Shown: piece after piece, positions 11,566-23,001 of the stretch
How positions within the stretch are numbered: position 1 is the stretch's first letter
How the letters are laid out: each line of letters starts with the position of its first letter
The notes under the pieces: generated by a model
What the model was told of the DNA's origin: nothing
Databases searched by the model: none
The model's input: only the letters and a program-made list of their open reading frames with translations
Program-made: the position numbers and the translations under genes
Assembly (NCBI RefSeq): GCF_002994745.2
Contig: NC_037091.1
Coordinates: forward strand, 5,387,501-5,451,500
Reading direction: 5' to 3'
From: Rosa chinensis
Lineage: Eukaryota > Streptophyta > Magnoliopsida > Rosales > Rosaceae
DNA: 64,000 nucleotides

Positions 11566-12066
11566 GTTATTTAATGTCAAGGCCGGCTATTAGGTAATTA
11601 ACAAGGCGTAACTTTTAAGTTCTAAAAACTTAATGACTATTAGCTTACCTTTAGCATAGAGGATTAACTATGTCACCAAACATAAGTAACACCCTCTTAG
11701 AGGTCCCACAAGCTATAGTGAGACCCAACCGCAACGTGCATTCCGTAGCCTGACATCCAAGCTACCCCATGGTAATCAGAGGTGGCCAAGACCTCGCCGG
11801 GAAGCCATTTTCCTGGCCTTGCCAAGATACCTCCATGATAAGCTTTCTACACTAGAATAAGGACTTTGTGTCCCACATTGAAAAACATGTAAAGGACAGT
11901 GGCTCCCTTACTTATAAAAGGGACCTCTCATCCCACTTAGAATCTATCCCATTATGACATTTGTAATCCACTTGGCCCGCAAGGCCCAAACACATATAGT
12001 CAAACATTTCAAGTGGATGTAGTCTCCCTCAAAGCGAAAGACAAACCACTATACTTCTCGTGTCTC

Positions 12067-12138
<72 letters not shown>

Positions 12139-12370
12139 ACGTTAACGAGGACCTCCGGTTCTCAACGTTAACAATTGGGTTTTTATTTTAATTGTGTTAT
12201 GAGTTTCATTGGTTACAAATTCTAAACCTATGGTATTTATTAATATCCATGTTATGAGATAGGTTGTTTTATGCTATGAGTTTTTGCCAATACATTATCA
12301 AGTCGTATATAGTTTTAGATACCTCATTGCTATGTGATTTATTGGTTAACTATTCTAGAGGTATGTTATT
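11566..12370 (+). repeat. Dispersed ~300 bp repeat, copy 3, split by a solo LTR
   Basis: The left part (11566-11650) and right part (12174-12370) together match copy 2; a solo LTR at 11653-12173 separates them. The right part ends AGAGGTATGTTATTGGAC, where a MITE fragment begins. Confidence 0.6.
11653..12173 (+). mobile_element. Solo LTR, same family as 49475-49934
   Basis: Aligns along its length with the LTR at 49475-49934. Both share CATAANTAACACCCTCTT, a CGCCGGGAAGCCA block, a TATA-like TATAAAAGG, CACTATACTTCTCGTG, a microsatellite and the end AACGTTAACA. Here the microsatellite is (CT)n (12070-12137) instead of (GT)n. No primer-binding site follows, so it is a solo LTR. The left terminus is degenerate (not TG) and no 5-bp duplication is evident. 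Confidence 0.75.
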
Positions 12371-12371
12371 G

Positions 12372-12830
12372 GACTAAATACTGTTACTGCCCTGAATTTT
12401 AGAGGTAAAATCACTTTGATCCCTACTTTTCTAATTTCATTAAAAACACCTACACTTTCACTTTGTTCCAATAGGTCCATGGATTGGCCAATCTGTTAGT
12501 CTTCTGTCAAATGAGTCGTTGACTTGCTTACGTGGCTCATGTGGGTCCATGTTTTCTGACGTGGCGATGTAGTGGCATATCTAGTCAGCATAGGAGTTGA
12601 CATGGACTTGGTGGGCTTTTTTTGATGATGTGTCACTTTTTGATTGAATAGCTAGGTCTCATTATTTGAAATCTATGAAATAAAAAGTTTCTCAACAATT
12701 TAACCAACCATTGCTCAAACCCATGACCTCATACATGTTGCACAAGAAATCACTATGCTAACCTCATATTGATGTTCATTGTCCTCAGTTTTCATATTTA
12801 TACTATATATCTTGAAATTTCTAACAAAAA
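12372..12830 (+). mobile_element. Truncated MITE related to 23002-23415
   Basis: Starts GGACTAAATACTGTTACTGCCCTG and continues with words shared with the array MITE (CTAATTTCAT, CACTTTCA, AATAGGTC, GACNNGNNGTGGCTCAT). The matching right arm is missing, so it is incomplete or fused to unrelated sequence. The end coordinate is approximate. Confidence 0.5.
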
Positions 12831-13053
12831 ATTTATTTATATTATTTGTTAACCTCAGTTTTTATATTGGTCGTATACCTATAGAAATGAAGTTGATGGT
12901 GATTGTATTTGAGTGAGAGTAGCTTGAGGTATTTGTGAGAGTAGTTTTTGTAGTTGGTGATAGATTGACAATAGCTTTCAATTGTTGGATATTGGTTATA
13001 TTCGCAATAAAGGTTCTGAATTGATAAAATCTCTTTATCTTCTTCCAATTGAG

Positions 13054-13862
13054 AAATGGTGCTCGTCTGGCTGTGCCTGACGTTTAGGCTGGCTCCGGCT
13101 TCGCCGAAGGCTCCTGGTTTGCTGCCGGATGGGAGTTTCTATCTGTAATTTGTCGAGGATCCTCCTTGGGTGGATGTTCTATGCTCGAGGGTACCAGACA
13201 GATTTGGTTTGAGTTTTTGGCATCAACTCTGACCGGCGGCAGGCTTGTGCTAATCATGACCGGCAGTGTCATTTATGAATCGAGTCTTAACGGCGTGATT
13301 CGGGATCGGGTCTTAACGACGTGGTTTATGGAGATGTGAGGCGAGGCGGTTGGAGTCGTAGCGGCATGAGGGCATGGTGGCAACGATCGTAGCGGTGTGA
13401 GGGCGTGGTGGCGACGATCGGGTCGGGAGCACGGAGATGCTCGGTTTGCTGCATACGACATGGCGTCTTGGAGATGCTGGGCCTGGACCAATCCAACTCG
13501 ATGGGCACTGAGTTGGAACCCTTCCCTTTGGGGCTCTTGGGTGTAGTATTTTGGATTGGGGTTGTTGCCCTAGGTCCTTTATATATTTTATCTTTTGTTT
13601 TTTACAATAATTCCTTTTAGGAAGCTGTTGCACTTTTTGAGTGCACATTATGTACCTCTAGCGTCTCTAGAGTAGTGTCAAAGGAGGATTCCCGCTATCT
13701 ACATATTTCATGTGTAATGAGTAGGTTTATTGTCTATGTACCACTGTGGGTACTACCACTATCTTCTTGTCTGTCTATAGATGGCAGCAGAAGGGTATGT
13801 AACGGCCCATTCTGACTTGAGTTGAATGATATCATCGCCCCACTAGCTAATAAAAAAAAAAA
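13054..13862 (+). mobile_element. Non-autonomous poly(A) retroposon
   Basis: An ~800 bp GC-rich body ends in an A tract (13852-13862). It interrupts the surrounding MULE between CTTCTTCCAATT and AAAGTTTATTAG, which are contiguous in related elements. Flanks AATTGAG (13047) and AATTAAA (13861) are an imperfect candidate duplication. Short ORFs are not recognisable proteins. It may be a short LINE derivative. Confidence 0.55.
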
Positions 13863-14055
13863 TTAAAGTTTATTAGTCTAATTGTAGGCAGATTAGTCCC
13901 ACTTTCCAATGCCCAAATTTTATTGGTTTTATTGCCTCTCAATAAACTTTTATTGCCTACATTTCATGTTGTATTTTCAAGATCTAAACTGTTTTGTCTT
14001 TCAAATCACTATTTAGAAATCATTTGTGTAAAAAAAAAAAAAAGGAAAAAAAAAA

Positions 14056-15773
14056 GGATTAAATACTTGTTACTCCTCAAACTTTTGCCTGAAAAACAGT
14101 TTAGTCCCTCGCCTTTCAAATTAAACTGGATAGTCCTTATTCTTTCTAATTCTCACACAACAGGTCCAAAACAGGTCTAAAATGACTATTCTACCCCCAA
14201 GATCCTTTTTATATTTTTTTTCTCTCTTTTTTCAATTTCTCTCTCTTTTTTTATTTATTTTTTCTGCTTTTCTCTCTCTCCCTCTCCACAGATCGATCTT
14301 CTCTCTCTTTTTTCAATTTCTTTCTGCTTTTCTCTCTCTCCCTCTCCACAAATCGATCTTCTCTCTCTTTTTTCAATTTCTTTATGCTTTTCTCCCACGC
14401 CCTCGCCACTAAATGGGTCTTTGTCTTCCTCGCCCTCGTCTTTCGATTCAACTCCCTCAACCGGCTCAGCAGCACCGCCGCCTCCGACGACTACTCTGAT
14501 GAACCCAACCACCAACTCAGTCAAATCTCCACAGCCTTCTTTGGCTCCAACTGGCTCGGCTTCAACTTCTAGTACTAGTACTACACATAAGAACAATAAG
14601 CTTTAGCTGAATCCGGAGAAAGAAAGCGATGATCGGAAGCAGTCAGGTGGCAATTTCTCTCTCTTTGTTTGTAATCAGGTAGGATCGTCAAAGCTTACAA
14701 CACAAAACTTGAAATTGCCATGCAACTGGTTTTCGACAAGAAAGTAGGAAAGCTTTTGATGTGGTTTCATGAAGCTGTGTTTTACTTGCTCCTTTTGAGT
14801 TTGGGATTGATAACCTTTTGATCGGATTGACAAACCACGAAGCTCTATTTGGTCAGTGAGAATTTTTTGAAAAAATATTAAATAAGAATAGAAATATTGA
14901 ACCCTATGAGGAATATTTCCTCTAGTCTGGATATTTGATTTCGGTTTTGTGATTGAAATGTAATTCGATTTCCTCTGGTATTCAGACAAGTAACAAACCT
15001 TTTAATGTCGTTTCATGAAGCTGTATTTTCCTTGCCCTTATGTTTGACCAGTGCTTGGAAGATATACATTACTGTTGATATTTTTCGTTTCTCTAAATTC
15101 AATATTAATTGTTGCAGGTCATGGGATCATCACGATATTCTCTATGTTCTGCCTGAATATAATTCAACTAGTCACTGCTCAACGAGTGCGCGGTTGAGAT
15201 TAGTTGCTTCTTATAGTGGTAGGAAGGAGACTGTTGTTTATACTACCGACGTAAATACTGGAGTTGTGATTCCGTGCAAAGTTTTTATCGACAAACTTTC
15301 CAGAATCCAGATATTTCATAATTCTGTTAAACTTGACTTAGATGGGCTTGCCACTCTTCAAGTCCGTGCCTTCGATGATGAAGGTATTTTCATGATGCTG
15401 GTTATCACAGTATGTTTGGGCCTATTAAATTATGTATTTGCGACAAGAAATTGAAAAAAGAGAGAGAAGATCGATCTGTGGAGAGGGAGAGAGAGAAAAG
15501 CAGAAAGAAATTGAAAAAAGAGAGAAAAGATCGATCTGTGGAGAGGCAGAGAGAGAAAAGCAGAAAAAATAAATAAAAAAATAGAGAGAAATTGAAAAAA
15601 GAGAGAGAAAAAAATAAAAAAAAGGATCTTGGGGGTAGAATAGTCATTTTAGACCTGTTTTGGACCTGTTGTGTGAGAATTAGAAAGAATAAGGACTATC
15701 CAGTTTAATTTGAAAGGCGAGGGACTAAACTGTTTTTCAGGCAAAAGTTTGAGGAGTAACAAGTATTTAATCC
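14056..15773. mobile_element. Pack-MULE carrying a nucleoporin exon
   Basis: A 1.7 kb element with inverted repeats of ~315 bp (14056-14375 and about 15455-15773) that match almost base for base. The outer arms start GGATTAAATACTTGTTACTCC; the inner arms are CT-rich with repeated CCACAGATCGATCTTCTCTC. It is flanked by nine A's on each side, fitting but not proving a 9-bp duplication, since the sites are homopolymers. The interior (14400-15450) holds gene-derived sequence: a Ser/Pro/Thr-rich frame at 14421-14606 and the GP210 exon. A ~40 bp segment with GTTTCATGAAGCTGT occurs twice (14765 and 15008). Confidence 0.85.
15118..15383 (+). pseudogene. Captured exon of nuclear pore protein GP210/NUP210
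   Basis: Between an intact acceptor (TTGTTGCAG) and an intact donor (GATGAAG|GTATTT) lies an 88-codon frame containing SWDHHDILYVLPEYNS, STSARLRLVASYSGRKET and KVFIDKLSRIQIFHNSVKLD, followed by GLATLQVRAFDDEG. This closely resembles, from memory, the N-terminal region of plant GP210, the membrane nucleoporin anchoring the nuclear pore. The parent protein is far longer, so this is one captured exon with splice sites, not a gene. The exon frame has no stop. It could be spliced into a chimeric transcript, but nothing here shows expression. Confidence 0.75.
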
Positions 15774-16104
15774 AAAAAAAAATTATTATTGCCTCCTGAT
15801 AAACTTTTATCGCCCTCAATAAAATGTTTTGAATTGATGTAATATCCTCGTCTTCTTCCTAATCAAAGTTTATTTGCCTAATTTAGGAAATTAGTCTCCT
15901 TTCGCCCTAATAAAATTTTAATGCCCCCCAATAATACCCAATAAACTTTTATTGCCCCATATAAAAATTTATTGGGTGACAATAAAAGTCTCCGATGACC
16001 TCCTTATGGACCTCCGGTAAAGTCAGGCGACCGGTGACCTGAGTGCGGTCATCGTGACGGGAATCCGGCGAGGTTTTAGAAGACCTCTGGGAAAGTGTTT
16101 TATA

Positions 16105-16138
<34 letters not shown>

Positions 16139-16815
16139 GTGAGGTATGAGGGCAAAATAGTTCCAAAAATAAACAAAAAAAATTTAATTAATTGGGTATT
16201 AGGGAACACTTATAAGAGTAACTATGGGTAAGTAAGAAAAAATAAGTGAGTCAGTTAGGAGAAAAAACTTCTCTAGAATTAGGGTAAAATGACATTTCTA
16301 TCCCCTTAATTTTAATGTATGATTAAATTCAGTTTGCACCCGCCAACTTTGGAGCAAACATAAGTTTGGTTCATGATTTTTTTTTTAATCACAATGGTCC
16401 CTGTACTTTCAATTTTCATCACCCGCGTCCGAATTTCAAAATTGGCTCTGAAGATGACGTCACAAGCTGAATTGGCCTTACATGAGGACCCACTTTTCAG
16501 ATTTTGAACCCCTAAAAAGGGCAAAATAAACATTTCCAATTGAATCTAATTTCTTTTTTCTTTTATTAGAATTTAATCTAATTTCTAATTTTTTTCTTCT
16601 CTCTTCCTGTATCTTCTCTCGCTTCTGCTTCAGTTTCTCTCTCTTCTGCTTCACCTGAAAAGTCTGCTAATTCCAGTGGCTGAGACAATCCCGACCTGAT
16701 GAAACAAAGCAAATAGTAGATAGTAGCTACCAAATAGATCTATCTCATCAATTATGAATCACGAAAGCCAAATATGGTCAGTAACCTCAACCTCAATATC
16801 TTTCTCCGGCGATGT

Positions 16816-16893
16816 AAATGAGTGCTCATTCTCAGCAACATGAACCAAAAGCTTGCCCTGATGAACCAAACTTTGGGTGATACTTGAATTCAT
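16816..16893 (-). pseudogene. Captured start of an ATG11-like gene
   Basis: On the minus strand from the ATG at 16893 the frame reads MNSSITQSLVHQGKLLVHVA then ENEHSF. This resembles, from memory, the N-terminus of plant autophagy protein ATG11, a scaffold for selective autophagy. After 26 codons the similarity stops and the frame continues with unrelated residues. Upstream sequence (16894-17440) could be its promoter or 5' UTR. The identification rests on a short stretch and could be wrong; it is certainly not a full gene. Confidence 0.45.
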
Positions 16894-17446
16894 CTTATCC
16901 AAATCTCCACCACAAGCACCCCAACCCCAGGCAACACAATCAAATAGCCACTACCCCCTTACAACCACTTCAATTTAGCCCACTTCTAAAATATTTGCAC
17001 CCAAATAAAAAATCCCCAATTTTTGGGACTCTTGGATCTTAAACCCCCAAAATTTTATCACAAACCCACCGCCAGCTTCACAAACTTGACACAATTATGA
17101 GCAACCCACCCTGTAATCGGACGAAAACACCAACAATTATGATCCACACAACATCCAGAACTTAAAGGAATACCCAAAAGTAATCATTTTGATCAGTCCA
17201 AAACCCTAATCAACCCCAGCTGACAATGAATTCCACATAACAGCACCACAATCTGCTCCATCCTCACAAACCCATCTCCTAAGACGTTAACCGCCGAGAC
17301 CATCTCCGCCACAGGGTCTCTGTCCCGTCTCAATGCCACCTGTCTCCGCACCACCTCAACCTAAACAGAAAAGCCAGAAACTTACACTAGCCTGAGTCGA
17401 TCGATCTCCAAGTCAGCATTGTCTTCGGAGGAGGCCGATTCCGATT

Positions 17447-17474
17447 GGGCGGGGGGGGGGGGGGGGGGGGGGGT
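17447..17474. repeat. G homopolymer
   Basis: A run of more than 20 G's, broken only at its edges, within the MULE's captured region. Length may be imprecise in any assembly. Confidence 0.9.
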
Positions 17475-17689
17475 TTGGTGGTGGGTAACAAGGGGTTAAA
17501 CTTTCCGTCCAAATTGAGAGTCAAATATTGAAAAGTGGGGCCCATGTCGACTCAAACTCAGCAAGTGACGTCACAAATGAAGGAAATTTGAAATTTGAAA
17601 TTTGAAATTTGAAAAAGTGATAAAAATTGGAATGATAGGGACTATCCTAATTAAAAAAAAATTCAGAGACGAAACTGATATTTGTCTTA

Positions 17690-18561
17690 GGGGGGTGTAT
17701 TCAATTAAGAGTTTACAAGATTTTTTTGTATTTTAGAAGTCTATGGGTATTCAACTGAGATTTTAAATAGTCCTTTAAAATCTTGATGTATTCAATTAAG
17801 ATTTAAAATTATCCATTCAAATCTGCTGATATTCAAAAGTATATGGATTTTTAAGGATTTCATTAAATGCTGGATTTTGGAGGATTTTATAGTGCTTTTT
17901 ATACATATCATAACTCAAAAACAATCCAACCACTTCCCAAAAGATTTTGATGGATTCTTTCTCACTCAAAAAATGAAGAACCTCTTCACCAAAATAAATA
18001 AATAAATAAAAAGCAGGTCTCAATAGGTGAGACACTCATCCATTTTGTTTTTTAGACCTATTTTCCCACTATCTTCCTCTGCCTCTGCTCTCATCTAATA
18101 ATTTTTTATTTTATTTTTATCACTATAGCTCTAGCTAATGAAGCTCATGACTTTCAATGGTATTATTAAGATGATACATACACACATGATTCTTTTGTAA
18201 ATTAGATATGAAAAAAATTATGTCATTAGTTTACTACTTTATTTTTTGTATAACATTTTGACTCATTAGTTTTCTCTTATTGTTCATATATCATTATACA
18301 CAACATAAAGAATGGGAGATTGTCATACTTTCTTGTCATTGATATAGCATTATAGTTGGATCCATACATCCATTGCTTAATTAAAGAAGAAGAAAAAAAA
18401 ATAACCTACCAAAAACATCATAAGGATTTGTAAAATCTAAACAAATACTAGTAAATCAATCAGAGTCCATATAGAATTTAAACAATCCGTGGATTAAGTA
18501 AATCCATGGATTCTAAAAATTCAAACAAAGTCTTTTAAAATCTGAATTGAATACACCCCCC
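17690..18561. mobile_element. Tourist-like (PIF/Harbinger) MITE
   Basis: 872 bp with inverted ends GGGGGGTGTATTCAATTAAG at the left and the complement of GGGGGGTGTATTCAATTCAG at the right. TTA flanks both sides (17687-17689, 18562-18564), the target duplication of PIF/Harbinger elements. It is inserted in the right arm of the surrounding MULE. No transposase is inside. Confidence 0.75.
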
Positions 18562-18790
18562 TTAAAGTTTGACAGAATAAACTGAATTTAGTTCTTTATT
18601 TTATTATTGGATGAGCTGGGTGGGAGAGTAGCTAGAGATTTCTCCTTATAGTTTTGTTTGCTATTTGTTTTAATTCATTAAAAAAATATTTTAATTTATT
18701 TTTTGTTAAATATATATATTTTTTAATTTAGTTGAGTTAAGTAGGTTAACTAATAAGATTTTTATATTTATATATTACTATTCTCATATG

Positions 18791-18960
18791 TGTGTGATAC
18801 ATATATTATTATGGGAAAAAAATGAAAAAGCCCTGTTACAAATAATTGGATTTTCTCGGAAAATAAGAATCCCTGTGTGTGATACATATATTATTATGGG
18901 AAAAAAATGAAAAAGCCCTGTTACAAATAATTGGATTTTCTCGGAAAATAAGAATCCCTG
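18791..18960 (+). repeat. 85-bp tandem duplication
   Basis: Two adjacent, nearly identical 85-bp units beginning TGTGTGATACATATATTATT and ending near AATAAGAATCCC. The flanking 18600-18790 is AT-rich, with no gene seen. Confidence 0.9.
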
Positions 18961-19016
18961 TTACAAATAGATAGATAGGTTTATATAAAAAATAAGGTCC
19001 TTGACCCAAAGCAGCA

Positions 19017-21630
19017 TGTGATGCCCCGGAAATTTGTATTTATTTTCCGAAGAATTTCCGGAATCTAATTTATGGTTATTGGAAGGTTTCGTGGCTCGTG
19101 GACGGAGCGGAAGTGTTTCGGACGAATTTTTATTCGGAAAGTGTGGATTTAGGGGGGGGGGTTCATGGTTGACTTTTGTGACGGGAAAGGAGGCTAGCGA
19201 GCTAGGGCTCGAAGTTGTTGATAATAATTCAGAATTTGGTTCTATTCCGATTGTTGTTAATGTAGGATGAGAATGGACCCAGTTTAGCCGAAAAACCATA
19301 AAAGTCAAGAAGCGGCGTAGAATCAAGAAAGTGATTGGAAAATAGGTAACTCACGCGTAATCAGGTTACTAGCCGCTGGAATATTCAAGAAGATTTGATT
19401 TTGGACATTTCGGGTTTCTCGTGCGAAAAGTCAGGTTTTGATTTTGAATTAGATTTGACTAACTTTTGGCTAGAATGTCCATTTAAGACACATAATACCT
19501 TTCCAGAATGGGAACAAGGAGATCTTCAAGACTCACTTTAGTGAGCCCTAGCAGATTTAGGCCAAAATGTATCGTCTTAATTATCCGATTCGTGATTTAA
19601 TATTTTTAGGTTAGTTTTACATTCTTTTTATTTTAGGTTTTCTAGTTTATTTTGGATTTGTTTTGTTTTAATCCGTGGGCTTTAGGGTTTCATTGTTAGT
19701 CGCCCTAGGGTTTCTTTTCCCATATATAAGCAATCTTAAATGGCTGCAGAACTATCTTTTATCCTTTTATGAATCAAAATTGAGAGTTTTCTCTTTTATC
19801 TATGGTAAACTCCAGAATCTTTATTTTAGGTTTATTGCTTGTAAACCTCGTTACTTCCGACTGCGTCACGACTTCATGCTTCCTGTTGTGAGTTCATAGA
19901 AGCCTCTTGGAACGATCTGTAGTGGTTGTTTGGGTCGATTTATGTGAAACTTGGTTCAACTCGGATTGAACAGTAATCCACGGCTTGCGAGGAAGTTTTC
20001 GACCCTTTATGCTTCGATTTTGACTTCGTGCTAGTTATGAAAATTGATAAGCATGCTGAGATGAACAACTTTGATGTTGGGAGTTTTGTGAAATATTAAG
20101 TTTTGGCCGGCGGCGGTGCGCCATCTCCTGTGGCGGCGTTCTTGTGGCGTTCCGGCCATGTATGGGACTGTTTCTGGTATTATATATCTTCTACTTGTCG
20201 ATACGAGCGTTTCCATACATAATACGCAAATTTTGGAGTTCGTATGAATTTTTTATGATTTTTATTGTTTCATACCGGTCAATTTATTCGATCTGTGAGG
20301 ATTCGAGCATCCGATTGACATGTGGTTTGGACACTTCGATCGTGGAAGTATTTTGGAGACTTTGGGAGGTCTCGGAATTGGTTTCACCTCAATTGGTGTT
20401 ACTTTGATACTTTAGTCCGATTTGGGGATTCGAACTTTATTTAATTTTGATTCATGTGTGTTTATCTCGTACTTTGTTTCTTGATTGAAACGTGATTCGT
20501 GTGAGTTTATCTAGTGCTTTGTTTCTTTATTGAAACATGATTCGTGTGAGTTTATTTCGTGCTTTGTTTCTTGATTGCAACGTGATTCGTGTGAGTTTAT
20601 CTCGTGCTTTGTTTATTGATTGCAACGTGATTCGTATAAGTTTATCTCGTGCTTTGTTTCTTGATTGAAACATGATTCATGTGAGCTTATCTCGAGCTTT
20701 GTTTTTTGATTGAAAAGTGATTCGTGTGAGTTTATCTAGTGCTTTTTTTCTTGATTGAAACGTGATTTGTGTGAGTTTATCTCATGCTTTGTTTCTTGAT
20801 TGAAACGTGATTCGTGTGAGTTTATCTCGTGCTTTGTTTCTTGATTGAAACATGATTCGTGTGAATTTATCTCGTGCTTTGTTTCTTGATTGCACGTGAT
20901 TAGTGTGAGTTTATCTCATGCTTTGTTTCTTGATATCAATGTGATTCGTGTGAGCTTATCTCGAGCTTTGTTTCTTGATTGAAACGTGATTCGTGTGAGT
21001 TTATCTAGTGCTTTTTTTCTTGATTGAAATGTGATTCGTATGAGTTTATCTCGTGCTTTGTTTCTTGATTGAAACGTGATTCGTGTGAGTTTATCTCGTG
21101 CTTTGCTTATTGATTGAAACGTGATTCGTGTGAGTTTATCTTGTGATTTGTGTGAGTTCTTACGTGATTGAAACGTGTGAGTTTATCTCGTGATTTTGTG
21201 TGAGTTGTTTTGAGTTACTCATACGGGCTTGCAAAAGCTTACCGGGTTTGTTGTGTGACAACCTGGTGTACCATTCAAACGGTGTAAGGGTTAATCCTGT
21301 AGGTCAGGGAGATCGTGGCTGAATTTGAGGTAGCGTGCTAGCAGCTTTACGGTAGGAAGTCATTTTTTTGACTTTACCGTTATTAAGACTTCCGTTGTAG
21401 TAGCTCTGAGGAGCATTTACGTTTTAGTTTGTTGTTAACAATTTAATTCGTAAGCTTATATAATATATGACTCTGTGGAGCGGATCAATATTGATATTGT
21501 GGGTTCAGGGCATCAGTTTATACTTGGTTTAAAGGGAAAAAGTTTTCTAGGTATTTGTATTAATGGCTGAATCATCACGCATGTATAATTATGAGATTAT
21601 ATATCGATTTTTAATTGTGTGGGCGTGACA
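19017..21630 (+). mobile_element. 2.6 kb solo LTR, Del/Tekay-like
   Basis: Starts TGTGATGCCCCGGAAATTTG and ends GGGCGTGACA, the style of large plant chromovirus LTRs (lineage is inference). The final ~425 bp (21207-21630) is nearly identical to 44697-45125, so the same family has a second copy here. Flanks CAGCA and CACCA agree at 4 of 5 bases. No internal region or partner LTR follows. It contains a 45-bp tandem repeat. Short ORFs inside are not recognisable. Confidence 0.75.
20442..21190 (+). repeat. 45-bp tandem repeat within the LTR
   Basis: About 16 copies of a ~45 bp unit built from GTGATTCGTGTGAGTTTATC, TCGTGCTTTG and TTTCTTGATTGAAAC, with single-base variation between copies and shortened last copies. 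Confidence 0.9.
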
Positions 21631-21639
21631 CACCAAAAT

Positions 21640-22845
21640 TGGACAAACTTATGACACTTACCCCAGCAACAAATTTTTATTCTCACTTACCCATTCTAAA
21701 ATAAATGACAATTTTACCCTTCGTATAATTAAGAAATTGCATCCATGCCACTCTTTCCTCTCTCTCGACACTGCCGGCCTTTTCTCTCTCCCCACTATTT
21801 CCCCCCCCCTCCCTCCCTCCATCTCCGAGCGGCGATGGCGTCCACGCCTGAAGAAGACGAAGAAGCTCCGATCGCCGATCGCTTGTTGCCAATTGCTTTC
21901 AGTTTGCTCTCCCTTACTCTTCTCTGCTTTCTCTGAACTCGTATTGGTGAATTGATGGAGGAACCGCAGGAAATCGACGGCCACCAAGGCTCGGGTTTCG
22001 AATGTTTCGGTGGGCAAGTTGATGGGCAGAATTCCGAGCTCCTATGGCTCGGTGCCGTAAATGTCGAGTTTCCTTCTCTCTCAGACTCGATTCTCAGTCT
22101 CTGACTTGCTGCGATCTGGACTAGAATTGGCGACTTCACCACAGTTTGGAGTCGGTTATGGTCTTACATAGGAGTGGCGGAATAGTAAACGATGTGAGGA
22201 CCAGATCAAGGAACCGAAGAGGGAGCTGTTGGAGAGGTCGAGGTTCTGGAAGCACGGGACGTTACAGATCGATAGCGGGAGCTGACCGGCGAAGGGAGAT
22301 GATGTGGGCACCCAGAGTATTTTCTGGGTGCCCAAATCAGATTTTTTTTTTTTTAAGTAATGGGACAGAAGGAAAAGAAAAAAGAAAGAAAAAAAAACAA
22401 TTTTGAATGTCTATTGGGGAGCAATAGACGTCTACTGGGGGCAATAGACGTTTTCAAATTGATATAATCTCTTTGTTTTTTTTTTTTAAACAAAGTTTTA
22501 TTGTCTAAATTTTGGGAGATTAGTTCATATTCTGACAACCGAAAGTTCTATTAGAGGATAATAAACGTCTATTGGGGGGCAATACATGGTTAATAGACGT
22601 CTATTGGGGGACAATAAACGTCTATTAGAGGGCAATAGACATGTATTATAGGGCAATAGACCTCTGGCAATAGATCTCTATTGGGGGGGAAATAGATGTC
22701 TATCGGGGCAGTAAACCTTTCCGGTGAGATTTATTGAAAAGTTCGACGGGAGGCGGCCTGTGACCTGAATCCGGCGATTGGTGACTAGATTAAGGCGGCC
22801 AGTGACCGGACTCCGGTGCAGTCTCCTATGGTTTCTTTCTCTTCA

Positions 22846-22885
<40 letters not shown>

Positions 22886-22992
22886 AACAAAGAGGTGAGG
22901 GTAAAATGATATTTAAGAAAATAAAAAACAAAAAAAAAATCTTAATGGGGTATTAAGGAATACCTCTTTAGAGTGTTTTGGGTAAGAGGTGT
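21640..22992. mobile_element. MULE-like element next to the OMT array
   Basis: Same layout as 262-1733: an arm with CTTATGACACTTACCCC and TCACTTACCC; a CT-rich then GC-rich block with an ORF from the ATG at 21835 (MASTPEEDEEAPIADRLLPI, unrecognised); repeats of GGGGGCAATAGACGTCTATT type (22415-22720); a CCGG block (22770-22820); (CT)n (22848-22881); and an arm ending GTGTTTTGGGTAAGAGGTG. Its right end was amplified eight times as part of the array. Inverted ends are weak. At 22306-22335 it contains the hairpin arms GGGCACCCAGA and TCTGGGTGCCC. Confidence 0.55.
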
Positions 22993-23001
22993 TTAAGAAT
23001 A

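Larger units (their letters stand above)
13010..16265. mobile_element. MULE-like element interrupted by two insertions
   Basis: Scattered pieces match the architecture of 262-1733 and 21640-22992: GAATTGATAAAATCTCTTT at ~13018, then after a retroposon AAAGTTTATTAGTCTAATT at 13865. After the insertion at 14056-15773 come repeats of TTATTGCC or CAATAAA type (15785-15985), a CCGG-rich block with GACCGGTG (16015-16070), a (CT)n tract (16108-16136) and AATTAATTGGGTATTAGGG (16188). The right end lies near 16265; the left end is uncertain. Confidence 0.45.
16321..18594. mobile_element. MULE with captured gene fragment and nested MITE
   Basis: The outer ends are inverted: GATTAAATTCAGTTT at the left and the complement of GAACTAAATTCAGTTT at the right. 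Further inside, both arms carry GTCCCTNTNC, GATGACGTCAC or GTGACGTCAC, and words around AAAAGTGG and CCACTTTTCA. The 9-mers TTAATGTAT and TTATTTTAT match at 7 of 9 positions, a worn candidate duplication. A Tourist-like MITE sits in the right arm (17690-18561). The interior 16560-17450 holds gene-derived sequence on the minus strand, and a G-homopolymer lies near 17449. Confidence 0.65.

Noticed and set aside
11653..12173. A complete small LTR retrotransposon
   Set aside because: No primer-binding site or second LTR adjoins it; the flanks continue the older repeat, so it is a solo LTR.
14182..14596. Overlapping CT-rich ORFs as coding genes
   Set aside because: They are translations of the pyrimidine-rich MULE arm and its complement.
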